Assembly (NCBI GenBank): GCA_050290265.1
Contig: JBNKHI010000005.1
Location: forward strand, 62,001 to 126,000
Length of the DNA stretch: 64,000 bases
Reading direction: 5' to 3'
Source of the DNA: JBNKFV01 sp050290265
Lineage (GTDB): Bacteria; Pseudomonadota; Gammaproteobacteria; Pseudomonadales; Cellvibrionaceae
Each line of letters begins with the position of its first letter. The stretch's first letter is position 1. The notes under the pieces were generated by a model. That model worked only from the letters and a program-made list of their open reading frames with translations, was not told the DNA's origin and did not search any database. The translations under genes and the position numbers were made by a program. Below are positions 44,183-53,104 of this stretch, one piece after another.

Positions 44183-45319
44183 TTAAATAGTTTTTACGAG
44201 CGCCTGCATAGAATTTTTCATGAGCATTGCGTGCTCGCCCATGTCTCCGCCTTCCATTTCTATTTCGCCCAAACGTCGTGAATTTTCTACAACCATTCGG
44301 CAACGTTCCCAGCGGCGCTCTTCATATTTTTTTAAACCCTCAGAAACGGACTCTGAAGCTAATAACTCTTCTACCAATACAATGCCGTCTTCAATTCCAA
44401 GACCTGCCCCCATGGCCAAGTGCGGTGTGGTTGCATGGACTGCATCACCCAGTAATACGGTATTACCCTTGTGCCAAGGCAACGGCAATAGCATGCCTTC
44501 GAGTGGGCGATAAAGAACTTGTGACTCTTCACTAAGTTCTTCGCTCATCGCCATAACAGCAGGGGCGGTAAACGTACAGAGTAACTTTTTAAAAATTTTT
44601 AACTGTTGATCTTGTGGAATAAACTCGTTGTTAGGACGTGGATCAGTCAGATACAGATACATGTGAGTCGCCGATATTGGATTGACGCCGGCTTTCAATT
44701 TTGACGCTGGATGAGTCCACATTGCTGATGTGTCGATGTCGGCAGGGCGCTTTAATACTGCACGCCATACGCCTTGACCGCTATATTTAGGTTTTGGTGC
44801 GTCAGGGAAAATAGTGGTACGTATTTGAGAAAATAATCCGTCAGACCCTATCACCAAATCGTAAGTGCCCTGGGTGCCATCGCTGAAAGTAACGTCAACG
44901 CTATCGCCGTTGTCCTGCATTGTTTCCACTACGCAGCCAACAGCGACCGTGCCACCTAAGTTGAGATAACTCTCTGCCATAATGTCGCCGAGTACGGGTC
45001 GCATAATAGCGCCGCCGCAAGGAACGCGGCTTTCTTCCGGTGGTGGGGTTGGAACGGTCGTAATATGATGGCCGTTAGCCGTGTAGAGGTGTAAACCTTG
45101 ACCCATACTGCCTTGCTTTTGAAATTCTTCGTAAAGACCTAATGTATCCAGTGCTCGCAGCGTAGGAGCACCAATGGTAATACCGGCACCATAAGCCTTC
45201 CAATCAGGATTTTTTTCGACAACGTGGGTTTCAATGCCGGCCTTGCGTAATTGAATTCCTGCAGATAGGCCAGAAAAACCGCCGCCAACAATTAATACAC
45301 TGTCTAATTTTTTATTCAT
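44183..45319 (-). CDS. FAD-dependent monooxygenase (salicylate-hydroxylase-like)
   Basis: 378-aa class A flavin monooxygenase. The start ATG at 45319 (MNKKLDSVLIVGGG) gives the Rossmann motif at the N-terminus; the frame extends to 45499 but adds 60 unrelated residues. Visible: GGGFSGLSAGIQLRKAGI, EKNPDWKAYGAGITIGA, DLVIGSDGLFSQIRTTIFPD (DG motif), WRAVLKRP and the GD motif TVLLGDAVHATTPHLAMGAGLGIEDG. Such enzymes hydroxylate phenolic acids or N-heteroaromatics. It is on the same strand as the MFS gene upstream and converges with the extradiol-like gene, suggesting hydroxylation followed by ring opening. Confidence 0.85.
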   Translation of the reverse strand: MNKKLDSVLIVGGGFSGLSAGIQLRKAGIETHVVEKNPDWKAYGAGITIGAPTLRALDTLGLYEEFQKQGSMGQGLHLYTANGHHITTVPTPPPEESRVPCGGAIMRPVLGDIMAESYLNLGGTVAVGCVVETMQDNGDSVDVTFSDGTQGTYDLVIGSDGLFSQIRTTIFPDAPKPKYSGQGVWRAVLKRPADIDTSAMWTHPASKLKAGVNPISATHMYLYLTDPRPNNEFIPQDQQLKIFKKLLCTFTAPAVMAMSEELSEESQVLYRPLEGMLLPLPWHKGNTVLLGDAVHATTPHLAMGAGLGIEDGIVLVEELLASESVSEGLKKYEERRWERCRMVVENSRRLGEIEMEGGDMGEHAMLMKNSMQALVKTI

Positions 45320-45610
45320 GGATAGCTCACTTACCTGAACGATTGAAAAAATAGATACACCGAAATGTGTTGTGTTGAAAAGAGTAGCTTCGGCGAGACT
45401 AATTGACGAACAGTTTATGCGGATGAAAGCTATTGAAAATAAAGATAGCCCAGTAATAACGCATAACCCTTGACCCTGGCGCCGAAGATAACCCAGCATT
45501 TCTCGGTGGGTAGCTCGGGTTCTATACCATCAAAACCAGACTGTAACGCTTCGACAATTTTCGGTAAGTTGGCAGAGTATTACGTCTTGGTTTTTCATCA
45601 ACAGTAAACG

Positions 45611-46819
45611 CTATTTGTTACTGTTGACGATAAGGAGCAGCGCAATAGTGGCGAAAATTGCCCCACCCAAAAAGGGCGCGCCAGCGAATACAAATCCCAT
45701 TTGACCGGACGAAAATACGCTGAATAACCAGGGCATTAGAATCGGCGTCATAATAGCCGCGAGGCTATTCACGGCAATAATGGCCCCTTGTGCGGCACCT
45801 TGTTCATTCAGAGGCAGCTGCTGGGAAATCATACTGCGAATGGATCCGTGGGTTAAAAATGCCATGGCACTGGGGACGACGAAAAGCACACCGAAGATTG
45901 CATCATCGGTAAAAGCAAAGCCGAGCAGGCCGGTGATCATTAACAGGATACCGATGCAGGTAGTTTTTGCATCACCAAACCAGTCGACTAATCGGCTGAG
46001 TAAAATTCCTTGGGTAATAACATTAACAATGCCATATAAACCTAACGAAAACCCGATTTCTCTTGGCGTCCACTGGTACTGAAAGGTTGTGAAATATGGC
46101 CAGGTGACAGTGACCGATTGTAGACCAAATTGCGTGAGCAGGGTGGTCAGCAGTAATTTGGGCACCACCGGGTACCGACTTAAATGTTTAAACACACTCC
46201 AGGGGTTTGCCTGGCGCACCTGGAATTTGCGGCGCTTTTCTTTCGGTAACGATTCTGGCAGCGCAAAATAGCCGTAGATGACATTAATTAGTGCTAACAG
46301 TGCGGCGACATAGAAAGGCAGGCGTAGCCCCCATTGGGAAACAATGCCACTTAACACCGGACCGACCATAAACCCCAGTCCAAACGCCGCTCCCATTAGT
46401 CCAAATGGCTTGGCGCGCTTCACGGGCTCGGTAATATCCGACACATAGGCAGCCGCAGCGCTGTGGGTGGCCCCGAATAAACCCGCCAGTGCTTGTGCAA
46501 CAAAAAGCCACATCAAGGTTGGTGCCAGTGCCATCAAAATATAATTAAGCCCGAAGGCGAACAGTGATAACAGAATGACCACGCGGCGTCCGAAAGAGTC
46601 ACTCAGGCTGCCTAGTACGGGAGAAGAAAAAAATTGCACGAGAGAAAACAACGCGGTGATGGCGCCACCATAAATAGCCGCCTGAGAGATACTAATGCCG
46701 GCAAGTTCACGAATAAGGTCGGGAATGACAGGGATCAGTATGCCAATGCCCACGGAATCCAGGAACACGGTGATTAATAAAAATGGAATGGCATTGGGCA
46801 TTGACCGATTCGTACTCAT
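45611..46819 (-). CDS. MFS transporter, TetA/DHA1-like
   Basis: 402-aa major facilitator protein with 12 predicted TM helices. The start is LLITVFLDSVGIGILIPVIPDLIREL (typical of TetA/Bcr-type), and the loop 2-3 motif LGSLSDSFGRRVVILLS is the MFS signature G-x3-D-R/S-x-GRR. Helix 5 has GAAFGLGFMVGPVLSG (motif C of drug-proton antiporters). So it is probably a drug- or metabolite-efflux pump rather than tetracycline resistance in particular. It lies between the aromatic module and the C-glycoside operon; a terminator separates it from the latter. Confidence 0.85.
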   Translation of the reverse strand: MSTNRSMPNAIPFLLITVFLDSVGIGILIPVIPDLIRELAGISISQAAIYGGAITALFSLVQFFSSPVLGSLSDSFGRRVVILLSLFAFGLNYILMALAPTLMWLFVAQALAGLFGATHSAAAAYVSDITEPVKRAKPFGLMGAAFGLGFMVGPVLSGIVSQWGLRLPFYVAALLALINVIYGYFALPESLPKEKRRKFQVRQANPWSVFKHLSRYPVVPKLLLTTLLTQFGLQSVTVTWPYFTTFQYQWTPREIGFSLGLYGIVNVITQGILLSRLVDWFGDAKTTCIGILLMITGLLGFAFTDDAIFGVLFVVPSAMAFLTHGSIRSMISQQLPLNEQGAAQGAIIAVNSLAAIMTPILMPWLFSVFSSGQMGFVFAGAPFLGGAIFATIALLLIVNSNK

Positions 46820-46849
46820 GCACTGGATTCACTTGAAACGTGATAGAAA

Positions 46850-46883
46850 ACTACCTCGGTTCCCGCAGGGGGAGCGAGGTAGT
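46850..46883 (-). terminator. Terminator of the C-glycoside operon
   Basis: Stem ACTACCTCG / CGAGGTAGT with an inner TCCC/GGGA helix; on the minus strand followed by TTTTC. Placed 50 bp after the GMC gene's stop. Confidence 0.75.
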
Positions 46884-46935
46884 GTTATTGCCAGCCTGAT
46901 TTTCTAGCCTATCTGACGTTGCAACCTGGCTGGCT

Positions 46936-48633
46936 TTACAGGCTTCCGGTTTTCACCAGATCTGCTGCGTAGGCTGCTGCGCGCGCCGTAAAGGCCATAT
47001 AGGTTAGCGACGGGTTTTGGCAGGCTGATGACCCCATGGCCGCGCCGTCAGTCACAAACAAGTTGGGAATGTCGTGGGCCTGATTGTGGCCGTTTAAAAT
47101 AGACGTAGCCGGATCCCGACCCATTCGCGCGCCACCCATCTCATGAATGGCTGAGCCGCCGGGGTTAGGTTGGCTGGATGACATCACAACATGACCATTC
47201 AGTAGCTTCACCATAGCCTGCGCTTCCTTCGCTGCATCAGCGAGCGCTTTGTGCTCGTTGTCACCATGAGTGAAATCGATCATTACCTGTGGTATGCCGT
47301 GCTTATCTGTTTTATTCGACAAGCTGATTTGATTGCTGGCTCGTGGAATGGATTCCGCAAAGGCCGTCAGGGCAAACATCCACGGACCTGGTTTTTGCAA
47401 TTTGTTTTTGAAATCAGTTCCCAGGCCGGCCATGCGCTCACCGCGAGTCCATGTAGTGCGATAGGCGCCGCCCTGAAACGAGTAACCACGCGTGAAATCC
47501 ACGGCGTCTGGTTGTGCGGATACATTTCTAAAACGAGGAATGATAATTCCGGTGGGTCGCACACCCTCGTAATAGAAATGGTCAAAGCCAGGAATCTGCG
47601 CAACCACTGCCAGGGAACTGGCGTGATCCATAAAGTATTTTCCTAGTACTCCGCTGCGGTTTGCCAGTCCATTCGGGAACGCCTCGGAGGTAGAGCGCAG
47701 TAAAACGCCGACACTGTTTACCGAACCGGCACAGAGAAATACTACCTTGGCAGAATAGCGTTTACGTTCATTGGTTTCTGTGTGAATAACATCCACGCCG
47801 GTTATACGCTGGGTGGCGGGATCGTATTGCAGCTTATCCACGAGCGCATCGGTTACCAGCGTCAGATTCCCAGTGGCTTTAGCCGCAGGCAAGGTTGAAC
47901 TTTGCGTTGAAAAATAGGCGCCAAAACTACAACCTCTTGCACAGATAGAACGGTTTTGACAAGGCGCACGACCGGGTCGAGGTTGGGTGATATTTGCAGT
48001 TCGACCGATGGTTAACCGACGGTCGCTGAAGTTCTCATTAATTTTTATACGCAGAGCATCTTCTACCGGGTTAAGGGCCATGGGGGGCATAAATTTACCG
48101 TCTGGTAATTGCGGTAGATTTTCAGCAGCACCGGATACACCGATAAATTCTTCCACATGGTCATACCACGGCGACATGTCGGCGTAGCGCACGGGCCAAT
48201 CAATACCGAAACCATCTTTGCTATTGGAAGCGAAGTCTACGTCGCCCCAGCGATAGCTTTGGCGACCCCAGGTCAGTGAGCGTCCGCCTAGCTGATAACC
48301 GCGATGCCAATTAAATGCTGTGCCCTCTGCAGTCTGGTACGGATGGTCTTTATCATTCACAAAATGCTGATAGGTCCATTCGTTGACGTGAGAGATTTTG
48401 TGTTGCACGGCGTATTCGTTGTTAAACAATTCCTGATTGCCAAATCCGCGAAAAGGCATTTCCCAGGGCGCTTTGAATTCGGTTTTATAGCCGGAACCAT
48501 GTTCAATATAACGGCCGCGCTCCAGTAACAAGACCTTAAGACCGCGTTCGGTTAATTCTTTTGCCGCCCAGCCACCGGTAATGCCGGAGCCGACCACAAT
48601 TGCATCAAAATCTGTATTCATGGCTTCACTCAT
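46936..48633 (-). CDS. GMC-family FAD oxidoreductase, predicted glycoside 3-dehydrogenase/oxidase
   Basis: 565-aa glucose-methanol-choline flavoenzyme. The FAD motif (AIVVGSGITGGWAAKELTERG) is near the N-terminus. The catalytic pair looks intact: the His in AIHEMGGARMG and the Asn in SSACQNPSLTYMAF. In the C-glycoside clusters characterised in actinobacteria and in other sugar 3-dehydrogenases, an enzyme of this type oxidises the C3 hydroxyl of the sugar. The start codon overlaps the stop of the subunit-3 gene (ATGA), so the two are probably one complex. It has no signal peptide of its own, but the partner has a Tat-type signal, so export by piggy-back is likely. Last gene of the operon; a terminator follows. 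Confidence 0.85.
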   Translation of the reverse strand: MSEAMNTDFDAIVVGSGITGGWAAKELTERGLKVLLLERGRYIEHGSGYKTEFKAPWEMPFRGFGNQELFNNEYAVQHKISHVNEWTYQHFVNDKDHPYQTAEGTAFNWHRGYQLGGRSLTWGRQSYRWGDVDFASNSKDGFGIDWPVRYADMSPWYDHVEEFIGVSGAAENLPQLPDGKFMPPMALNPVEDALRIKINENFSDRRLTIGRTANITQPRPGRAPCQNRSICARGCSFGAYFSTQSSTLPAAKATGNLTLVTDALVDKLQYDPATQRITGVDVIHTETNERKRYSAKVVFLCAGSVNSVGVLLRSTSEAFPNGLANRSGVLGKYFMDHASSLAVVAQIPGFDHFYYEGVRPTGIIIPRFRNVSAQPDAVDFTRGYSFQGGAYRTTWTRGERMAGLGTDFKNKLQKPGPWMFALTAFAESIPRASNQISLSNKTDKHGIPQVMIDFTHGDNEHKALADAAKEAQAMVKLLNGHVVMSSSQPNPGGSAIHEMGGARMGRDPATSILNGHNQAHDIPNLFVTDGAAMGSSACQNPSLTYMAFTARAAAYAADLVKTGSL

Positions 48634-49202
48634 CCAAAGTCAACCGCAGTCCAGTCACTGGACCAGGCGCGGGTTTTGCCGTCTTCAATTTCAACTGCGG
48701 GTAGAAAGTGTCCCGGCACAAGTTTATAGCGGAGCTCCTGACTGGCGCCGACTTCTGATGAGTAGTAACCCATCAGTATCAGGTTTTTAAGGGCGCGCCA
48801 GTGCTGTGCAATTTCTGTCGTTGAATGATTGATGAACGCGTCATTGTCGAGCTGGGTTAGGTCGACAAGTTGTGTATCGCTAGCACGCTCAAGAAAAGCT
48901 GTTGGTGTGTTCAGTAATTGCATAAAGCGTTGCAATTTTTCTGTCGACATATCCATCAGCTGGTGCTGCACGGCAACTAACAGCCAGGTACTCACACCCA
49001 CGGCTTTGGCTCCGGGTGTTTCCGTATCGGGAATGACCTGGTCGCACAGCGCATCGAGAGTGGCGCTCAGCTCGGCGGTATGGGGAACCGGTTTTACTGT
49101 CGGTTCGGTGGATTGATCAGTTTTCAGTGAGCGCCAGATTTGTCCGGCGGTGGCGAGGGCCGCAATAGCCCCCGCACCCAATAAAAGATCTCGTCGTTGC
49201 AT
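48630..49202 (-). CDS. Gluconate 2-dehydrogenase subunit 3 family protein
   Basis: 190-aa small subunit of the kind that accompanies membrane- or periplasm-located GMC dehydrogenases. The N-terminus (MQRRDLLLGAGAIAALATAG) is a twin-arginine signal, and the mature part has LDALCDQVIPDTETPGAKAVG, the signature of the family, then NDAFINHSTTEIAQHWRALKNLILMGYYSSE. Such subunits carry the catalytic flavoprotein across the membrane. It overlaps the GMC gene by four bases and follows the Gfo/Idh/MocA gene by two bases. No cytochrome c electron acceptor is encoded beside it. Confidence 0.88.
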   Translation of the reverse strand: MQRRDLLLGAGAIAALATAGQIWRSLKTDQSTEPTVKPVPHTAELSATLDALCDQVIPDTETPGAKAVGVSTWLLVAVQHQLMDMSTEKLQRFMQLLNTPTAFLERASDTQLVDLTQLDNDAFINHSTTEIAQHWRALKNLILMGYYSSEVGASQELRYKLVPGHFLPAVEIEDGKTRAWSSDWTAVDFG

Positions 49203-49204
49203 AA

Positions 49205-50368
49205 TTACACCTCGACCCAGCTAGCGTTAGCGAGGGAACTTTCCACACTCTTGGCAATAAAACGCATACCCCGAACACCGTCTTCAATGGTGGGGTAGCC
49301 GCCCACGACGGATTCCCTATCGATAACGCGTTTTATGTCGGCCATAAATAAACGATACAGGTTAGCAAAAGCTTCCAGATAACCTTCCGGGTGGCCGCCT
49401 GGCGTGCGAGTAACCGCGTTGGCCTCGTCGCTGCGCAAACTGACACTGGTACGTAGCGTTTGCCAAGGTTGGCCAGCGGGTTTAAAAATTAGTGTGTTGG
49501 GTTCCTGTTGATGCCATTCGATCCCGGCTTTGGAGCCATACACGCGAAGGGTGAGATTATTTTCTTCACCACAGGCGATCTGGGAACAGGTGAGAATGCC
49601 CTTGCCGCCACCAGCGAGGCGCAGCAGGATATTGGCATCGTCATCCAACTGACGACCGGGTACAAATGCCGTCAGATCCGCACAGATAGATTGAATGGGT
49701 TGGTCGGTGACAAACTCAACCAGATTGGCTGCGTGTGAACCGATATCACCAACACAGCAGCTGATCCCGGCGCGTTTTGGGTCTGTACGCCATTGCGCTT
49801 GTTTGGCTTGCGGATCATTTTCGGCCGCGTCCATCAACCAGTCTTGTTGGTATTCCACCAGGACTTTTCGTATATCACCTAACTCGCCGTTACGAATCAA
49901 TTCACGCGCTTCGCGTACAGTAGGGTAACCCGTGTAGGTGTGCGTTAAACCGAACAAAGCGTCTGACTGTTTCGCAACCACGGCGAGTTCTTCGGCTTCT
50001 GCAAGCGAAAAGGCTAGCGGTTTATCACACATAACGTGAATACCGGCGGCAAGAAATGCTTTCGCGATCGGCGCATGCATATGGTTTGGTGTAACAATCA
50101 TGACGAAGTCAATGCCGTCTTCACGTGCGGCTTCTGCAGTTGCCATAGTTTCGAAATTGTCGTACCAGCGTGATAAATACCAGTCTTCTGCACTTTGTCG
50201 CGCTGTCTCTGGCGTCGCTGACATTGCGCCCGCCACAACTTCTGCTTCGCCATCTAACTGTGCGGCGATACGATGCACCGCGCCGATAAAAGCGCCGCGG
50301 CCACCGCCAACAATGCCCGCGCGCAATCGGCGTTTGCTACCTGATAGGGGTTTTACAATCTCTGTCAT
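49205..50368 (-). CDS. Gfo/Idh/MocA-family oxidoreductase
   Basis: 387-aa NAD(P)-dependent sugar dehydrogenase. The Rossmann fold (RAGIVGGGRGAFIGAVHRIAAQL), ATPETARQSAEDW and the active-site Lys of IHVMCDKPLAFSL are clear; the C-terminal domain has CVGDIGSHAANLVEF with the expected His. Family members oxidise or reduce C3 of sugars, and DgpA, the dehydrogenase of the intestinal puerarin system, belongs to this superfamily. Here it could oxidise the glycoside, replace the flavoenzyme, or reduce the released keto-sugar; sequence does not decide. Its start overlaps the stop of the upstream isomerase by four bases (ATGA). Confidence 0.88.
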   Translation of the reverse strand: MTEIVKPLSGSKRRLRAGIVGGGRGAFIGAVHRIAAQLDGEAEVVAGAMSATPETARQSAEDWYLSRWYDNFETMATAEAAREDGIDFVMIVTPNHMHAPIAKAFLAAGIHVMCDKPLAFSLAEAEELAVVAKQSDALFGLTHTYTGYPTVREARELIRNGELGDIRKVLVEYQQDWLMDAAENDPQAKQAQWRTDPKRAGISCCVGDIGSHAANLVEFVTDQPIQSICADLTAFVPGRQLDDDANILLRLAGGGKGILTCSQIACGEENNLTLRVYGSKAGIEWHQQEPNTLIFKPAGQPWQTLRTSVSLRSDEANAVTRTPGGHPEGYLEAFANLYRLFMADIKRVIDRESVVGGYPTIEDGVRGMRFIAKSVESSLANASWVEV

Positions 50369-51603
50369 GAGCGGTATGCCTCTCTTCCAAAACCTTGTAC
50401 GGGAATACCCAGACTGGGCATCACTTCGTGTTGCATGCTGTACATAGCCGCTGCAGCTTCATCAATGGCGCGACAAAAATCGACAGAGCCTTTCAGCAGC
50501 GGCGCCAGTTTTTCTTTGTCTTGAATACGTGCTGGTGGATATTCGTGTTCAACCACCAAAAAGGTATTTGCCGGATCAATATCCAGCAGCTCGCGGGCGG
50601 CCAGTTGATGGTCTAGCCAGTCAACTGAGCGGTTTTGCAAATAGGCGAGTGGATCGTGTTTTGCAGTGCCTGGTAATTCGTGTTCGCAGACGATGGTTTG
50701 CTTTTTCCAGGCATGTACTTGATCGGCGGGGTTGGGCGATGGTTGACCATTTTGCCAGTCGCCGCGGTCCATGGTTTGGCCACCGTAACCCCAGGCAGAA
50801 ACTCCGCGGGAATCGACGACTTGTCCTTTTACATGAAAACCGCTGATTAAAAAGTTGTAACCTTTATCTTTCAGGTACTGAAAAATTGATCGGGTATCTT
50901 GCCCCATCAAAACCGCATGGGAGGGGTCGTAGTGAATCCGGAACTGATCACCAACCCCGTGTTTTTCACAGATGCGATGCAACGCAATCCAGGGACCGGG
51001 TGCATAGGCAATATTATTGTGCCATAAGTCCGTCGTGTTCCAGCCGGGCATTGGGCATTGTTCAACTCGATATGACAAGCCGCGAGCTTTGGCTTCTTTC
51101 AACAGCGGAATAAATTCTTCCTCAAACATCACCAGATTTTGATCCATAGACAGTGACGGATTGCGGCCCACAAATCCACACACAGCCTCTGCACCCAACA
51201 GGGCAGCGGCATCAAACACACGCAGCATGAAATTGTGTTTTTTCTCGCGTGTGGTTTTGTCGTTAACCAGCAGATTGTCAAAATAAGCCAGGTCAGACAG
51301 CCCGACGTTAGTTTCTTTCATGGCCGCCAGCACCCGCTCAGCGCGTTGGGCAGTAAATGCCTGTCGCAAATCCAACGTGTTGGCAACTGGATCGAGCATG
51401 GCTTCGGCCGGCACGTCGCTTTCATCCGGATGCAGTGCTGCCGATAGCTGGATGTAGGGGGATCCAATATCTTTTGAAAAGGCCAACCATTCTTCGATGG
51501 CAAGATCGGGGTCCTTGTCGCGCAAAGCTCGTGGCGTGAGTTCTTGTAGCGCGGCGGTTAGCATGCTGAGCTTCATTGCTTTTGGAGAATACTGCGTGAC
51601 CAT
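50365..51603 (-). CDS. TIM-barrel sugar isomerase/epimerase-like protein
   Basis: 412-aa protein of the xylose-isomerase-like TIM-barrel (AP endonuclease 2) superfamily, longer than usual. Metal-binding positions appear as Glu in YRVEQCPMPGW, Asp and His in IHYDPSHAVLMG, His in SGFHVKGQ and Glu in LVVEHEYPP. Likely acts on the keto-sugar released by C-glycoside cleavage, by isomerisation or hydration; this is inferred from context. Translationally coupled to the downstream Gfo/Idh/MocA gene; 91 bp separate it from the beta-subunit gene. Confidence 0.8.
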   Translation of the reverse strand: MVTQYSPKAMKLSMLTAALQELTPRALRDKDPDLAIEEWLAFSKDIGSPYIQLSAALHPDESDVPAEAMLDPVANTLDLRQAFTAQRAERVLAAMKETNVGLSDLAYFDNLLVNDKTTREKKHNFMLRVFDAAALLGAEAVCGFVGRNPSLSMDQNLVMFEEEFIPLLKEAKARGLSYRVEQCPMPGWNTTDLWHNNIAYAPGPWIALHRICEKHGVGDQFRIHYDPSHAVLMGQDTRSIFQYLKDKGYNFLISGFHVKGQVVDSRGVSAWGYGGQTMDRGDWQNGQPSPNPADQVHAWKKQTIVCEHELPGTAKHDPLAYLQNRSVDWLDHQLAARELLDIDPANTFLVVEHEYPPARIQDKEKLAPLLKGSVDFCRAIDEAAAAMYSMQHEVMPSLGIPVQGFGREAYRS

Positions 51604-51694
51604 TTTCCAGCCCTCTTTCTGGCGGTGAATATTGAATTCCGGGTTTTAGATTGCGTTAATTTTTTTGCGCGCGGGGAATGGCGTTGTGCTGAGA

Positions 51695-52081
51695 CTAAAT
51701 GTTCACAACTTTGGCATCGGCACCGCGCAATAAAAATGGCAGATAGGAAATACGTAAATGTTCCGTTAATTTAATCGTGTGCTTGCCTGAACTTAAACCG
51801 CCAGGCTGACGCACGAAGAGTGTTGCTCGTTCACCCATTTCCCATGTTTCGTCATAGGTGGTTTCCATGTCATCGAGGGAAAAACGCTTGCCGCGAAGTT
51901 CGAAAAAAATATCGTCCCGAGGTATGTCAGTATCGTCTACAGTGAGGTCCAGTTGTTCTACCATCGACAGACCTAAACTTCGGTAATAGGCGAGCCGAAC
52001 TTCCATTTCAAAACCGACTATTTCATTGTCTTGAGTGCGATTTGTAACCGTTTCTTCACAAATTAAATATTTATCAAACAT
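51695..52081 (-). CDS. C-glycoside deglycosidase beta subunit (DUF6379/CarB-like)
   Basis: 128-aa small protein. Start set by AAGGGGA six bases before ATG 52081; a longer frame runs into the alpha gene and is not used. Features of the beta subunit of C-glycoside deglycosidases: YYRSLGLSMVEQLDLTVDD (31-50), PRDDIFFELRGKRFSLDDM (54-72), WEMGERATLFVRQPGGL (80-96) and an all-beta end (HTIKLTEHLRISYLPF). In characterised systems it forms a complex with the TIM-barrel alpha subunit and has no activity alone. The alpha gene is 10 bp upstream. The family assignment is from remembered sequence signatures; a profile search would confirm it. Confidence 0.82.
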   Translation of the reverse strand: MFDKYLICEETVTNRTQDNEIVGFEMEVRLAYYRSLGLSMVEQLDLTVDDTDIPRDDIFFELRGKRFSLDDMETTYDETWEMGERATLFVRQPGGLSSGKHTIKLTEHLRISYLPFLLRGADAKVVNI

Positions 52082-52091
52082 GCCAATCCCC

Positions 52092-53084
52092 TTATGCGGT
52101 TTCGCCCAGTAAACGCTTAAACATTTCATGTTGGCGACGCACTTGCTCAACACTATCAACTTCAAGAATATCCTGAATATGACGGTTACCCTCGTATTCA
52201 CTGGCTAGATAACCGTTGTAGCCGCCAGCAGTCAGCGCTGCAATAATTTTGTCGTAGGGAATGCTGAACTCCACTCCGTCATCGGTCATTTCATAAAACT
52301 TGGCGTGAACGTGGAATATATACTTGGCGTATTCCGTCAAGCGTTTGGTTGGCGAAAAAACATTGTGGCGGCATTGTGTGGCAAAACCGATATCCACCGG
52401 ATTGCCACCCAGCTTATGTTCTACGTCAAAAATGACATACTCTGCGAGAATGCCGTTTTCATAGGCTTGGCAAACATGATCGAGAATTGCTGGTGTGCCG
52501 CCTAACCTTTCGGCGCGATCTCTAACTACACGCGGCAGGCGTTGAGTAAAAATACCCATGTCCGGTATAAAACCAAGATGGCGGGTGCCAGTACGCTCAA
52601 TTACCTCGATTGTGCGCATTATCCAGGGGTGATCGAAACTCCAGGGTGCGTGAACTTCGACGCCCATTTTGACATCGTACTTTTCGGCTAACGGAATACT
52701 TTTTTCCAGAATGTGTGGTTCAATAAAGACCAGAAAACGAACAACGTTGGCACCAATACGCTGCGCGTGTTTCAAGTCTCTTTCAATAGACGCCAGTTGT
52801 TCTGCTTCCGTCATCAAGCGATTTTTAAACTTTTTGGTGTCGAGAAACATATCGTGGCATACGGACACCGTGCCATATTTTTCCATCCACCCATGCCATT
52901 GCTCATAAAATGCATCCGTTAAATGTGGGAACCCCGGCATCATTTGTTCAGCCAGACTTTCTATGCCGTAGGCTCCTATTTCTGAGCTGGTGGCAATGCA
53001 GTCTTCCAGCGACATTTTGCGCAGGAAATATTCTTCCTGAAAACTATAAAGGCTAACGCCCCGTTTTATGGTATTTGGTGTCAT
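52092..53084 (-). CDS. C-glycoside deglycosidase alpha subunit (DgpC/CarC-like TIM barrel)
   Basis: 330-aa TIM-barrel metalloenzyme that breaks the carbon-carbon bond between a 3-keto sugar and an aromatic ring by beta-elimination, giving a 1,5-anhydro-enulose sugar and the free aglycone. The N-terminus (RGVSLYSFQEEYFLRKMSLEDCIA, GIESLAEQMMPGFPHL, WHGWMEKYGTVSVCHDMFLDTK) is characteristic of this branch of the isomerase superfamily. Predicted metal ligands or active residues: Glu143 and His145 (GVEVHAPW), Asp175 (IPDMGIF), His258/His260 (FHVHAKF), Glu296 (ASEYEG). Adjacent to the beta-subunit gene in the order seen in known systems. C- versus O-glycoside preference and aglycone are not readable. 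Confidence 0.82.
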   Translation of the reverse strand: MTPNTIKRGVSLYSFQEEYFLRKMSLEDCIATSSEIGAYGIESLAEQMMPGFPHLTDAFYEQWHGWMEKYGTVSVCHDMFLDTKKFKNRLMTEAEQLASIERDLKHAQRIGANVVRFLVFIEPHILEKSIPLAEKYDVKMGVEVHAPWSFDHPWIMRTIEVIERTGTRHLGFIPDMGIFTQRLPRVVRDRAERLGGTPAILDHVCQAYENGILAEYVIFDVEHKLGGNPVDIGFATQCRHNVFSPTKRLTEYAKYIFHVHAKFYEMTDDGVEFSIPYDKIIAALTAGGYNGYLASEYEGNRHIQDILEVDSVEQVRRQHEMFKRLLGETA

Positions 53085-53104
53085 ACTCTACTCCATAATA
53101 AAAA

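Noticed and set aside
45430..45579. 50-codon open stretch on the minus strand (LPKIVEALQSGFDGIEPELP...)
   Set aside because: It looks protein-like but lacks any start codon, follows an in-frame stop immediately and gives no family match; perhaps a remnant.
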